The translations under genes were made by a program, and so were the position numbers. A stretch of 64,000 bases of DNA, from positions 20,012,501-20,076,500 of the forward strand of contig NC_056538.1 of the NCBI RefSeq assembly GCF_910596095.1, given 5' to 3'. The notes under the pieces were generated by a model that saw only the letters and a program-made list of their open reading frames with translations, did no database searches and was not told the origin of the DNA. Positions 22,700 through 33,211 of the stretch are shown in pieces; within the stretch, counting starts at the first letter, position 1; each line of letters opens with the position of its first letter. The DNA comes from Thunnus maccoyii (Eukaryota; Chordata; Actinopteri; Scombriformes; Scombridae).

Positions 22700-23820
22700 G
22701 CTCCTTTACTTATTTTTATCGCACCTCTCTTCTCCTTTCTGTCCCTTTCAGTGTGTGTATCATTTTCCTGTAGGCTACTACGATGTAGATATGATAAGCT
22801 ACCATCTTAATTTGATTTTTTTTACATATTCAACTATCTCATTAATAAACTGTAAGGTCATAAGGACCGAGATATCTTATACAAACCACCAGATGATATA
22901 TTATAGACTTATCCACAGGGCTCATCTCTCTACCCGAAGGCTCTGCCAGATGAAAACCAGAGCAGACTCCTACTGTTCTTGTTGTACAGACGACACCATC
23001 GGCACATTTATTCACATGATCATTTATTCACTTCCTGGAGGTCAAACGTTTTTGAGAAAATGTTTCTACTGTTCTCTCCACCTCGTTGAGGAGACTGATC
23101 CCTGCATCACAAGACATATTACTCTTCAATGATACATACAGAGCAGACGTCTCCTGCTTGCTGGGCTAAAAGGAAACCTCCACATTCTTTATCAATAAAA
23201 GGCTCTTTTCATACAGAGATTGCCCAACTAGAGCTCTCCTGTGCAAGGTTAAAAGCATTAAAACCTCAAAAGATTATTTGCTGGACAGAGTTGCTGGAAA
23301 AAATCAGACACTTCCTTGAAACTGCATGATTTACTGGTAGTAATGTTATTTTATTGTTACATTTCTGGTTTTGTTTACTATATAAAAGTTGCTTGAACAT
23401 GGATAAATACATGTCAACATTACCTGTGTTATATCCATATACATATATGTACATCTGTGATACTTCATAATATTTTCCTCAAACTTTAACCTCTTACTTT
23501 TACCCCACCTTGAAATAAGATTTCATTCGAGCAGCATGAGACAACTTTAAGTAACTTTCACAAGAGTCTCAGTGATGATGGGGTGATATTGGGGAGTGGG
23601 GGCAATGTTTTTGCTGACTTAATTTCTTTCAGGTGTTTTTTTTTTTGTTTGTTTGTTTGTTTGGGTTTTTTTGTTTTTAGTTTTTTTCTTTTGTTTTGTG
23701 TAGGTGGGGCTGGACTGGGGGCGGTTTTCTGTATATTATTGTCATATATTAGTTTGCACCTATTACATCTCTGCAGATCTGTTTGATTTTGTGTTGCATT
23801 TCTTTATTTACACAATAAAT
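22700..23820 (+). mobile_element. 5'-truncated, decayed LINE-1-like fragment
   Basis: Residues translated from 22906-23130 (HRAHLSTRRLCQMKTRADSYC, CCTDDTIGTFIHMI) resemble the C-terminal part of L1 ORF2, where a Cys pair precedes GTFLHM. The following segment (AGLKGNLH, LLEKIRHFLE) fits the end of ORF2 in a shifted frame with stops. The 5' reverse transcriptase and endonuclease are missing. The right boundary is approximate. Confidence 0.5.
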
Positions 23821-23920
23821 TAATCACAAAAATCTCATTAATCATCATAATCAAAAATCTAAATGTTGCTGGATGAAAACTGCCTGCCTTATTTAAAAAA
23901 AGAGCATTTCATTTGTCACT

Positions 23921-23940
23921 AAGCTCACCGTGACATTGGC
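23921..23940 (+). promoter_or_regulatory. PSE-like sequence, isolated
   Basis: AGCTCACCGTGACATTGGC resembles a snRNA proximal sequence element. No TATA box or RNA gene was found at the expected distance, so it is probably fortuitous. Confidence 0.15.
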
Positions 23941-24323
23941 TCAGTCAGACAATTTGCAAACTAATACAAAAACTGTTTATTTTTCAGGAGACATTCAGTA
24001 ATAACAGTAGCAGTGACTTGCTTTCAAAACTCACACAATAAATGATCAAAAAGTGTCCCACTCAACCTGAAGTCCCCCTATATAAACTTTGCTTGTATCT
24101 TAGTCTCCTTATACAAAGACAGTGAGAGGAGGTGAGGGTGTTATGGTAAACCAGATTAGACAGAGTGTAACTGAACCAATGATATCTCAACATGCACAAT
24201 AAACAATACACTGATACTGAAAGAGCATGTTAAAAATCATTTATATTTGTGTTTTATTAAAATCCTGAACGTTTTAGCTGTGGTGACGTCGTCTGGCTCT
24301 GACAGCCAATCACAAAGGATCTG

Positions 24324-24331
24324 CTTTGCAT
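24324..24331 (+). promoter_or_regulatory. Octamer-like distal element of tRNA-Sec gene
   Basis: CTTTGCAT lies about 220 bases upstream of the tRNA-Sec 5' end, where vertebrate type 3 Pol III promoters carry their activator element. It differs from ATTTGCAT by one base. A CCAAT motif lies just upstream, at about 24305. Confidence 0.45.
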
Positions 24332-24477
24332 AATACAGCACAGATCAGCGATCACAGTGTCCGTTTTGCTGCGTTTATTCGACAAAAAAAGGCGCTTGAA
24401 GGCTTCTAGCACCTTGCTCCATTTTGTGCACACGTCCTCTGTTTAATAAATACAAACCAGATATGAATCATGTTAAT

Positions 24478-24495
24478 GACACCCTGACTGAGTTG
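24478..24495 (+). promoter_or_regulatory. Proximal sequence element of tRNA-Sec gene
   Basis: GACACCCTGACTGAGTTG sits 51-68 bases upstream of the tRNA start. It resembles the CACCNTNAC core of vertebrate PSEs bound by SNAPc, and the spacing matches known tRNA-Sec and U6 promoters. Confidence 0.6.
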
Positions 24496-24513
24496 TCTGT
24501 CGCTGCTATGAGC

Positions 24514-24521
24514 TATTTATA
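24514..24521 (+). promoter_or_regulatory. TATA box of tRNA-Sec gene
   Basis: TATTTATA is centred about 28 bases upstream of the mature 5' end, the position expected for an external Pol III TATA box. Confidence 0.65.
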
Positions 24522-24545
24522 CATCCTGGACGCCTTAGTGTAGAT

Positions 24546-24632
24546 GCCCGGATGAGCCTCGGTGGTCCGGGGTGCAGGCTTCAAACCTGTAGCTGCTTAG
24601 CGGCAGAGTGGTTCAATTCCACCTTTCGGGCG
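24546..24632 (+). tRNA. Selenocysteine tRNA (anticodon TCA)
   Basis: This 87-base tRNA inserts selenocysteine at UGA codons once it is charged with Ser and converted. It shows the features that set tRNA-Sec apart from other tRNAs. The acceptor starts GCCCGGATGA and ends TTTCGGGCG, giving a lengthened acceptor/T arm. The D stem has six pairs (CCTC...GGGG core). The TCA anticodon at 24581-24583 lies in the loop CTTCAAA, and the long variable arm is CTGCTTAGCGGCAG, closed by a T-G pair. Length and most bases agree with the vertebrate gene as I know it. Upstream TATA, PSE and octamer-like elements are all at expected distances. There is no oligo-T terminator directly 3'; the first TTTT is more than 150 bases downstream. 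tRNA-Sec is usually one or few copies per genome, so this is likely a functional copy. Confidence 0.97.
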
Positions 24633-25018
24633 TCTGAACGTAAGAAAAATATTACTTATTATGCACACCTCGGTAATTAAAAGTAAAAGTAGTCTCTCAC
24701 ATGAGACACCGAAGATAGTAAAATACCGTTTGTTGTGGTGATATGCCAACCACAGCGTAATGTTCAACACATTACTTAAAAATTATTATTTTTGCTATTT
24801 TTGTCCGTTTTAGGGTTTTTTTTCCACAATTGCTAAAAACTACGTCACTTCCGGTCAAACTTTGTCCTTGCACCTCACAATAAAAAGCCAAACGATTTAA
24901 AGGAATAGTGACACATTTTTTTCTTCCTTCATTGTTATTCTGCTTAAACTTTACTTTTACTTACTTTACTTTTACTTTATTTTGTTGTTGTGTTTATATA
25001 TATATATGTATATATGTA

Positions 25019-25023
25019 TACAC

Positions 25024-25056
<33 letters not shown>
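25019..25056. repeat. (CA)n microsatellite
   Basis: Mostly CA dinucleotides, following a (TA)n-like stretch. Confidence 0.9.
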
Positions 25057-25259
25057 TAAATATAAGGAGTTTGTTTTTTTTAAAAAAATACAATAATACA
25101 ATAAGCAATACAAAAAGTACACAAAAAGTACAACAGAACATATATAATCCATAAATACATTTTGAATTTGAAGTCTTATTTCTGTGGATCTACATCCGGT
25201 TTGCCCGGAAAAAAATACATTGATTGACAGCATACAAGAGCCAATCCGATCATGTTTCA

Positions 25260-25401
25260 GTGTGGGCGGGCCGGTCAATGCGGAAATTGTGTTGTGTATG
25301 AATCGGAGGTTGCATGGTGTCCTTGCCTCCCTGATTTTGAGTTAACGTGGATTTAAAACTCATTCTGTGTTTGGTGGAGATCACTGTTTTGTTGTCACCG
25401 G
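25260..25401 (+). promoter_or_regulatory. mrpl28: Probable mrpl28 promoter and 5' UTR exon
   Basis: GTGGGCGGGCCGG (Sp1-like, about 25261) begins a less AT-rich island ending at CACCGG/GTAAGA, a strong donor at 25402. The matching acceptor TCTTCCAG at 26351-26358 lies 24 bases before the mrpl28 ATG. This implies a 5' UTR intron of about 950 bases. Confidence 0.5.
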
Positions 25402-25689
25402 GTAAGACAGACTTTTGATGGTATTTACAACAGTTTATCATGTGCGTAGAAGTCCTGTTTTCATCAAATAAACCGATGTACAATTGTGTTGTTGGCCTGT
25501 TAACGAGTAACGTTATGAAAGTAATTTAGTTGTGTTTGTTAGTTTCAATAAATTAATTTTATTTATTTATTTTATTAAAAGAGATTAATCCTCCTAATCT
25601 CATAATATGTTGCAAATTAATTGAATATGTCACATCAGTGTTAGGGAACTTTAACCTGCTTCAGTTGTCCTCATCAAGTAAGATATGCA

Positions 25690-26145
25690 AGAGCTGCTGT
25701 TAACTAAGGATTGTTTTCATTATCAGTCAATCTATCAAATGTATCTTTTGTTCAAGCGGCTATTTAAATATTTAATTTGAGATTTAATGACACATCACAC
25801 AATCACAGGTTGCCACAGTCCAAAGACAACAACATCAACTTGGTCTCTATGATTGTGTTTGGCATTTTTCACAATTTTCTAACGTTTTGAAGACTAAACA
25901 TTTAATTTTGATGTTTCCATTTAACATAAATGTTCTCAATGTGGTTGTTTCATTTTTAATTTTGATTAGTGTAAATTGGTTGTTGTATGTTTTGTCCTAT
26001 GTATTCTTTTTAACTGTAAAGTGTTTTAGGACCATGCTGCATTGTGATTCTACACTTTAAATAAAATTGATTGAATTGATTGATATTAAAAAGAAATTGA
26101 CAGATTATCAGTAATTGAAAATAATCTGAATTTACAGATCTAGAA
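25690..26145. repeat. Teleost repeat family A in mrpl28 5' UTR intron
   Basis: ATTGTTTTCATTATCAGTCA, GGTTGCCACAGTCCAAAG and ATTATCAGTAATTGAAAATA blocks. The copy appears to be interrupted by other AT-rich sequence. Confidence 0.5.
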
Positions 26146-26382
26146 TAGTCTGATGAGGAGTCATATTTGGTGTGAGGACGGAATGACTATAAAGCCTGCT
26201 TGATAAATGAGTAAAACAGTTTGTTATTAAAGGATAGGTTCACAATTTTTCTATTTTGTCTTAACCTGTCTGCACCTGACTGATTGCAGGGGTCTGATTT
26301 CCTTTTTGAAGTATTAATATTTATTTCTTACCTTGTCCTTATTCTGTCTGTCTTCCAGATTTTGCTTTAAAGACAGTCCATT

Positions 26383-29300
26383 ATGCCTCTTCATAAATAC
26401 CCCCTCAAAATCTGGGATGCCCTGAAACTGAAGCAGGGCATCTACGCTCGTCTCCCTAAACATTATCTCAAGTCCCTCGAGCAGAAAGAGCCCACAGCCG
26501 TCCACTGGAGGCCTCTGGGAGTTCAGTACAGAGCAAACTCAAAGACAGGGCAGAAGGAACGGGTACAGGATGTCCCGATCCCCATCCACTACCCTCCACA
26601 GTCCCAGGACGGCCTGTGGGGAGGAGAGGGATGGATATCAGGCTTCAGATACGCCAACGGCGACAAAGTGAGTCTCCAGGAAGATGATTTGCTTTCTTTA
26701 AAATATGTATTGTTTACATTTTGTTTGAAGGAAGCAGCTGTTTATTCTTGTCTTCATTGTAAGTGTGAATGACAGGCGCTCAGTATTATATTGTGCCTTT
26801 TAAGATTGTAGATACCTTAAACTCCAGACATAAAGCCACAGTATCTCTGTCTGTTGTTTTTATTCACCTCTGAATTGTCTCTTTGCTTAGTTGTCAACTC
26901 GTCTGAGGAAGACCTGGAAACCACAATTGTTCAAGAGAGAGCTGTACAGTGAGATCCTCGATCACAAGTTCACCATCACGGTCACAGCTCGCACTCTGGA
27001 CCTCATCGACGCTGCCTTCGGATTTGACTTTTACATCCTCAAAGTAAGAGAAAACTGTCCGAGTGCTGAAAAAGACACAATTTGGGAACAAAACAACATT
27101 TATAACAAGCTCTCTAATTGTCCGACTCATATTAGACACCAAAGGAAGACCTGAACTCAAAGCTGGGGATGGACCTGAAGAGGGCCATGTTACTTCGTCT
27201 GGCACGCAAAGACACTGAGCTTTACCCCAACGACTCGGTCAAGAGAGAGAAGGTCTACCACAAATACAAGGTGGGTCACTTGTGTTTTAGTTCACTGAGT
27301 GATCTCAAATGTGTTAGTAATTAAGTGATGTCGGTTTATTTCAACCTGGAGCACAAGGTAACTGCCTGAAGCTCAGCTCATGCAGTTCCTTTTCCCTCAC
27401 AACAGCTGAGAACAAAGCAGCAGTGCTTCTTTGTTGCAGGCTTTTTATGATGCTTACTAAAGGAAGCATAGAGGGTGAACATGTCTTGTGTTTTTGATGA
27501 GAAAGACATTTTATATAAATCTTAGGGACAGTAGGCTTGTTTTTAAAAAAATCTATCACATCTCCATTTTCTTCTGCATAGATCCTCAGGAGTTCTTACA
27601 TGTCACTCTCCTAATTAGATGCAAAAAAGTCAGATTTATTGATTGTCTCTCAGAGATAATACCGTGTACAGTGTCAGATCTGTTTGTTTTGTGATGTCGG
27701 TTTATTTCAACCTGATGTATTTCCCATAAATGTGGCCATTGTGGTTTTATGTGTCATGCTAATTTTGCTCTCACAAGCTCTGTTATCAAGATTTGGGGAA
27801 ATGCACAAAAAGACGTATTATATCGCACAAAACAACAAGTTGCAGGGCAAGCTGCTGAGCCTCTTACAGCTTTCCAAATAAACACGATTTTTACATGAAT
27901 CTCTTCAAATGTGTCCGAGTCTGAACGAAAGTAAACACAGAAACTAGCCGCCTGTAGCAGCCATTATGGCTTACTGCATAGAGATCTGTATCCAGGGAAA
28001 CTTGTACGTCGGTTTGTTAATGCCTGAGGCTGTGGATAACTCAGTGTCGTAGATAAATAATATGGATCATGCCCGCAAGTTTCCAAATTACATAGATAAA
28101 ATGACATGATAGACGATGCGCAGTTTTCATGGACTATACAGCTGGACAATAGAGACTCACATACTGTAATTTCTCACACAGCTTGTTGTGTATAATCACA
28201 TTTTTCCATTTGTAGTAGTTACACAGCTGATTACTCTCATCTGTGGACATTTTTAGATTTTCTGAGTATGGAAGCAACATGTCTCACTTTTCCTCCTCAC
28301 TCAGCAGAAGAGGAGAGCTCTAACAGTCCTGTTGCCTTTCTGCCTCCATTCTTCATTTCCTTCACTTCCTCCATTTGTTTTATTTTCTCTCTGTGTACTC
28401 CAGCTCAAATAAATACAGTTGGCCATCTAAGTGAAATGACTCATGATCGTTGTCATAATAGTCAGTAGGATAATCTGTCATTCCACTTAGTGTTTTTTAT
28501 ACATGTAAACAAACCAGCATGTGCAGATGAATACACAGGGTGGTTAGGTTAGCCGGCAAGTTGCCCCGGATATAGATCTCTATGCAGTGAGCCATAATGG
28601 CTGCTACAGGCAGTTAGTTTCTGTCTACTTTAGTTCAGACTCAGAAACAAACCTTTGAAATGATTCATGTAAAGGTCATGTTTATTTAGAAAGCTGTGGG
28701 AGGCTCAGCAGCCTGCCCCAGTTTCGGTCAATTTGTGCAATAATTTTGTGAATCCCCCAAATCTTTATAATGGAGCTGGAGAGAGCAAAGTAAGCATGAC
28801 ACATGGAACCATGGCCACATTTATGGGAAATACATCAGGTTGAAATAAACCAGAATTTCCCTTTAAGACTAATATATCATGTATCAAATAACTTAAAACA
28901 ACAGTCAGGTGCAACATGAACACTGAAAGAGGTTTTCCTCGCTGTAATCATTCCTCTTGTTCACACTGGCCATTAAAAGATCTTCTTCAAAGTGCTTTCA
29001 ATGTAAGTTATGGGGGCTAAAATCCACAGTGTGTCCACACAGTCATTTTGTGCAAAAATGTATTTGAAAATTGATCTTAAGCTTAAATGAGTATTCAGCA
29101 GTCTGAGTTAGTGAAGTCAAGTGGATATCTGCCACATTTACATTTATTTTAGCATCAAATTCCCTCTTTGTGTTTCCCTGTTGAGCTGTGGTGGAAGTAT
29201 AGTAACAAAAAGAGGAACTTTGGCACTAAAAAGACTGTAACGATGAAAGATCTACTTGATATGACAAATTTGGACAGGTGAAGCTTCGTATTCGTTTCAA

Positions 29301-29975
29301 ATAAACTTAAATACATTTTTTCACAGAAGGAGGCTTGTGGATTTTGGCCCTAAGTGCATTATGAAGGGATCTTCTAATGGCCAGTGTGAACAGGAGGATT
29401 GATTATGGCAAGAAAAGCCTATTTTAATGTTTATTTGGACACCTGTCCTTAAAAAAAAAAAAACAGTGTAATGGTGTGTTTCTTTTTCTTGTTTCCTTCT
29501 GGCTGAGCAGCAGTTTGAGGTCCCAGAGGAGGAGGCAGAGTGGATGGGACTGAGTCTGGAGGAAGCTGTGGAGAAACAGAGGCAGTTGGAGCACAAGGTA
29601 ACTGCCTGAAGCTCAGCTCATGCAGTTCCTTTCCCCTCACAACAGCTGAGAACAAAGCAGCAGTGCTGATGCTTCTTTGTTGCAGGCTTTTTTATGATGC
29701 TTACTAAAGGAAGCATAGAGGGTGAACATGTCTTGTGTTTTTGATGAAAAAGACATTTTATATAAATCTTAGAGACTGATTTATTGATTGTCTCTCAGAG
29801 ATCATAATACCGTGTACAGTGTCAGATCTGTTTGTTTTGTGTGTTCTCATTATGTTTTGTTTGGATCTTTGTCTGGCAGGAGTCTGAGCCTTTGTTCAAG
29901 GCCTGCGTGGAAAATCTAGTGGAGGAGCTACACATCCAAAAACTCTCAGAGCCTCATCTCGTCGAGAATAAGTGA
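26383..29975 (+). CDS. mrpl28: Mitochondrial ribosomal protein L28 (bL28m)
   Basis: Five exons, 26383-26667, 26891-27043, 27136-27270, 29511-29597 and 29880-29975, give a 251-residue protein. It starts [20 protein letters not shown] and every exon is a multiple of three bases. Human MRPL28 is 256 residues and has the same blocks: [50 protein letters not shown] and LSEP near the C-terminus. The product is a structural component of the mitochondrial 39S ribosomal subunit, imported through an N-terminal region. The ATG at 26383 is preceded by a spliced 5' UTR. Poly(A) signals AATAAATAAATAAA lie near 30346. Intron 3 is about 2.2 kb and holds a foldback repeat plus a copy of the end of exon 4 and the start of intron 4. 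Confidence 0.97.
27347..27692 (+). repeat. Copied mrpl28 exon 4/intron 4 fragment in intron 3
   Basis: TGGAGCACAAGGTAACTGCC and the following bases match 29587-29841 at very high identity. The copy covers the last dozen bases of exon 4, its splice donor and part of intron 4. It retains about 100 bases (around 27533-27632) that are absent from the intron 4 copy. It is bracketed by GTGATGTCGGTTTATTTCAA at about 27325 and 27691, which is the end sequence of the adjacent foldback element. The copied donor site has no acceptor of its own. Confidence 0.85.
27694..28855. mobile_element. Foldback element with ~310-bp inverted arms
   Basis: The left arm (27694-28010; GGTTTATTTCAACCTGATGT, CAGCCATTATGGCTTACTGC) is the reverse complement of the right arm (28548-28855; GGAAATACATCAGGTTGAAA). 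The two arms are roughly 85 percent similar by eye. The spacer has no transposase ORF. Confidence 0.8.
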
Positions 29976-30484
29976 TGACCAGAGATGTTTGAGCGGGACA
30001 AAGGCCGAGAAGTTTCAGACTGGAAACTTAAGTAGGTTGAACTGTTGAGATTCTCCAGATGGTGGTGGGAATATGAGTCACCAAGTTTCTGTCTGAAAAA
30101 TTTTAACACCCTGGAGAACTTCCTGCAGTTTCAACTTGTATTTCCATCAAGGAACAACACACAAGGTGGAAGTGACACAAATGAATGCGGTCACCTTGGA
30201 CAATGCTTATTTATTTCAGCTTTGTTTCATTTCCCCTTTCATTTAAGACCTTTTCTGATGCCTTTTTTGGAACTAGGGCAAAGTCACCATCAGTGTAAAT
30301 ATTCCCCAGACAGCTGTGATATAAGGCCCTTGTATAGGATATCTAAAAATAAATAAATAAAAGATTCCCATTTTCTTAAAACCTTGTTTCTGTTAATCTG
30401 TTCTCCAATAACTTTGTAATATAGTCCACTAATAATGGATTTTGCTCATTCACTGAAGATTAATATAAGTCTTCTGTTTGTCCG

Positions 30485-31080
30485 TTAAATATGAAGCTAG
30501 AACTAGCAACTAATTAGCTTAGCATAAAGACTTGAAACGGGGGGGGAATGCTTGCCTGGCTCTGTCCAAATGACCAAAGATAAAAAAAATCCACCCACCA
30601 GCACCTCTAAAGCTCACTAATTCACACCTCAAATCTTATTCATTTAATTCTGACAAAAACCAAAGTGTACAAACAACAGTTTACTGTTTTGTTTTGTGCT
30701 GGACAGTTTTTTGGTTCGGTGCGGTGACTTTCTGCAGTTTTTTGTGTTTAGTACAAAAACTAGAAACAGGTGGTAACAGCAAGAATGACTCTAACCAAAG
30801 AAAAAACAATCTGCCTAGCAGCATGTTTAAAGCTCACAAATTAACATGTAATATTTTGATTGTTTAATCTGTACAAAAACAAATGGCAAATTATGGTTTT
30901 ACAGGGAGAGACTGTGCCAGACTATTTTTTGGCCTGGGCACAGCGACTTCCTGGAGTCTGTATCCAGTCTTTATGCTGCGCTAAGCTAACTGCCCGTTGG
31001 CTCTAGCTTCATATTTTACAGACAAAAACAAGTGTTTCATCTAACTAACGGTCAAATAAGTGTATTTTCCAAAATGACAA
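30485..31080. repeat. Dispersed repeat family C, tandem copies
   Basis: Two successive copies with AAATATGAAGCTAGAACTAG, GCTTGCCTGGCTCTGTCCAA and CACCTCTAAAGCTCACTAAT blocks, ending GCTAAGCTAACTGCCCGTTG and CTTCATATTTTACAGACA. Confidence 0.65.
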
Positions 31081-31479
31081 CTATAACTTAAAGCCTCTAA
31101 AGCGGCGGTTCCCAGACCTCTCGACCCCTTAAAACGGATCAACGTCGACGGTTGTAAATTAATCTTTGGTTACCAGGGAAACCAAAAGAACAATTTCCCC
31201 TTGTTTAATGTGAATATTTTTAGCAATCTGTGGTACAACATTAAACAATTCACAAGAAAAAGGAGCGATTATCTAGAAATTATTTAATGTTTAATTTTGT
31301 GCAGTTGTTTTTTTCTTTCTGATCCTGTTAATTACATTGGGTCTCCTTGAGAACAACTGCTCTAAATACAAGCTGAGTGTGAAACCAGAACATGTTAGTC
31401 TTTATTTGCCCATCAGATGGAGCTATTGCCATTAAAGAGAATTAGACATGATGACTCTAAATAACTTGTTCTAATCAGT

Positions 31480-32125
31480 GATATTTAGATCCTTTATTTA
31501 AGTAAAAGTACCAATACACTAATGTAGAAATACTCCATTACAAATAAAAGTCCTGCATGAAATATCCTACTTAAGTAAAAGTACATAAGTATTAGTGGCA
31601 AAATGTACTTAAAGTATTATTATTAAATATTTAAAGTACTTATTACATCCCTCTGACTGATATATTGTTATATATGACATCATTAGATTGATTAATACTG
31701 AAGCATCAGTGTGTAAGCAGCATGTTACTGTTGTAGCTGCTGGAGGTGGAGCTAGTTTGAACTTCTTTATATACAATTAGCTAGTTTAGTCCAGTGGTTC
31801 CCAAACTAGGTGTTGGGCCCCTCCAAAGGGTCACCAGATAAATCTGAGGGGTTGTGAGATGATTAATGGGAGAAGAAAGAAGAAAAAACAAAGTTCTAAT
31901 ACATAAATCTGTTTTCAGTTTTTGGACTTTTTCTCTAATCTTTGATTTTTGGTGAGATATTGGATCATTTGAACATTTGTTTAAATGAAACCATGTGAGA
32001 AGTTTAGAGGGAAAAATCACTATTTGGCATAAAATTAAATACTCAAGTAAAGTAAAAGTACCTCAGAGTTGTACTTAAGTACAGTAAATGAGTAAATATA
32101 CTTTGTTACTTTCCACTACTGGTTT
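31480..32125. repeat. Family B copy with nested family D insert
   Basis: This is a family B copy in reverse orientation (TTTAAGTAAAAGTACCAATA ... CACTACTGG). It is interrupted at about 31790-32010 by GTGGTTCCCAAACTAGGTG...CCATGTGAGAAGTTTAGAGG, an inverted match of 36985-37310. The same nested arrangement recurs at 36.8-37.5 kb, so the composite probably spread as one unit. Confidence 0.65.
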
Positions 32126-33210
32126 TTATTTACATCAAGTTACAACTGAAGCCCAACCATGAGACCATAAATCCATCTCCAAACAGCGGTTAAGTGAGTT
32201 ACATCTCCACTAACTACCTTATTTTACAATATTGACACCAAGATTTGTAAGAGACAGATGTAACAAACATCACGCTTAAAACCATTACAACACCCCTCAT
32301 GTGTCCTTATATGGGGTTTGAGATTACCAATGGAAAAAAAGACAAGTTGTATGAAAACACACACAAAGAGCCGTTCCTCCCCTGGTTTCGCTTTCAACAC
32401 TAATCTGTGCTACTTTCATAGCTGTTATGTTGCTTTGCGGTCGTAGCATCCTATTATGGTAAGATGGGGAGTCCCTACTCATGTGGGGACTCCCGTGGGT
32501 GTTGTAAGCAGGCAACAGGAGAAAAACATATACCTGGCACCTGTAAACAGAAAAGATTCAACCTTATATAGAAACAAGCAGTGTGGAATTACCCTCATAC
32601 GTCGCACGATTACCAAATGGTTAAATATTCATAACCACACTTTTGAAACTAGCAAAGTGCTAAATTTGGTTATTTTTCTCTGTTGGCCTCAGGGGAACAT
32701 CTGGCTGGTTGATCTTAGCTTAATGAAGCTGAAAATTTAAAAATGTTTGACCTCATTTTTTTTCCACTTTGTATTTAATCAGATTAGTTACCAGCCATAA
32801 CCATGTGTGACCTTTTTGAACTGCTCTCTCCTTTTACTGTAAGATCATTTATCCCCCCACATCTCTGTTTGTCTTGTGCAAATATTTATTATAGTCGATG
32901 CTTTTCAGTCCTGATAAATCCCCCTTCAGTCCACCTTTGGACAAATTGATTATTTTTCATAGAGTATTGTTTACAGTCAAGTGTAGAAAAAGTTGCCCCG
33001 GTTTCCTAGAAGTTACTAGTACCTGTAAAAAAGAAAAAGAAAGAAAATTTTGCTAAGAACTTGCCACTTTTCAAGCCTCCTGCACAATTTGTCTAAAAAA
33101 ATGTCTTAAATTTCTTAATTTGATCTTAAAAATGTCCTCAGACAGTATTTAAATTTTAAATCTTTATCTGCAGACACTTTGTTAACTGTCGTTATGTTTG
33201 CCTGCTGCAT
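32125..33210. other. Intergenic, no gene recognised
   Basis: AT-rich sequence between the family B composite and the Tc1-like element. Only short unconvincing ORFs are present. Confidence 0.45.
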
Positions 33211-33211
33211 A

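Noticed and set aside
23921-23940. Second snRNA-type promoter (PSE-like)
   Set aside because: No TATA at the required spacing and no recognisable small RNA downstream.
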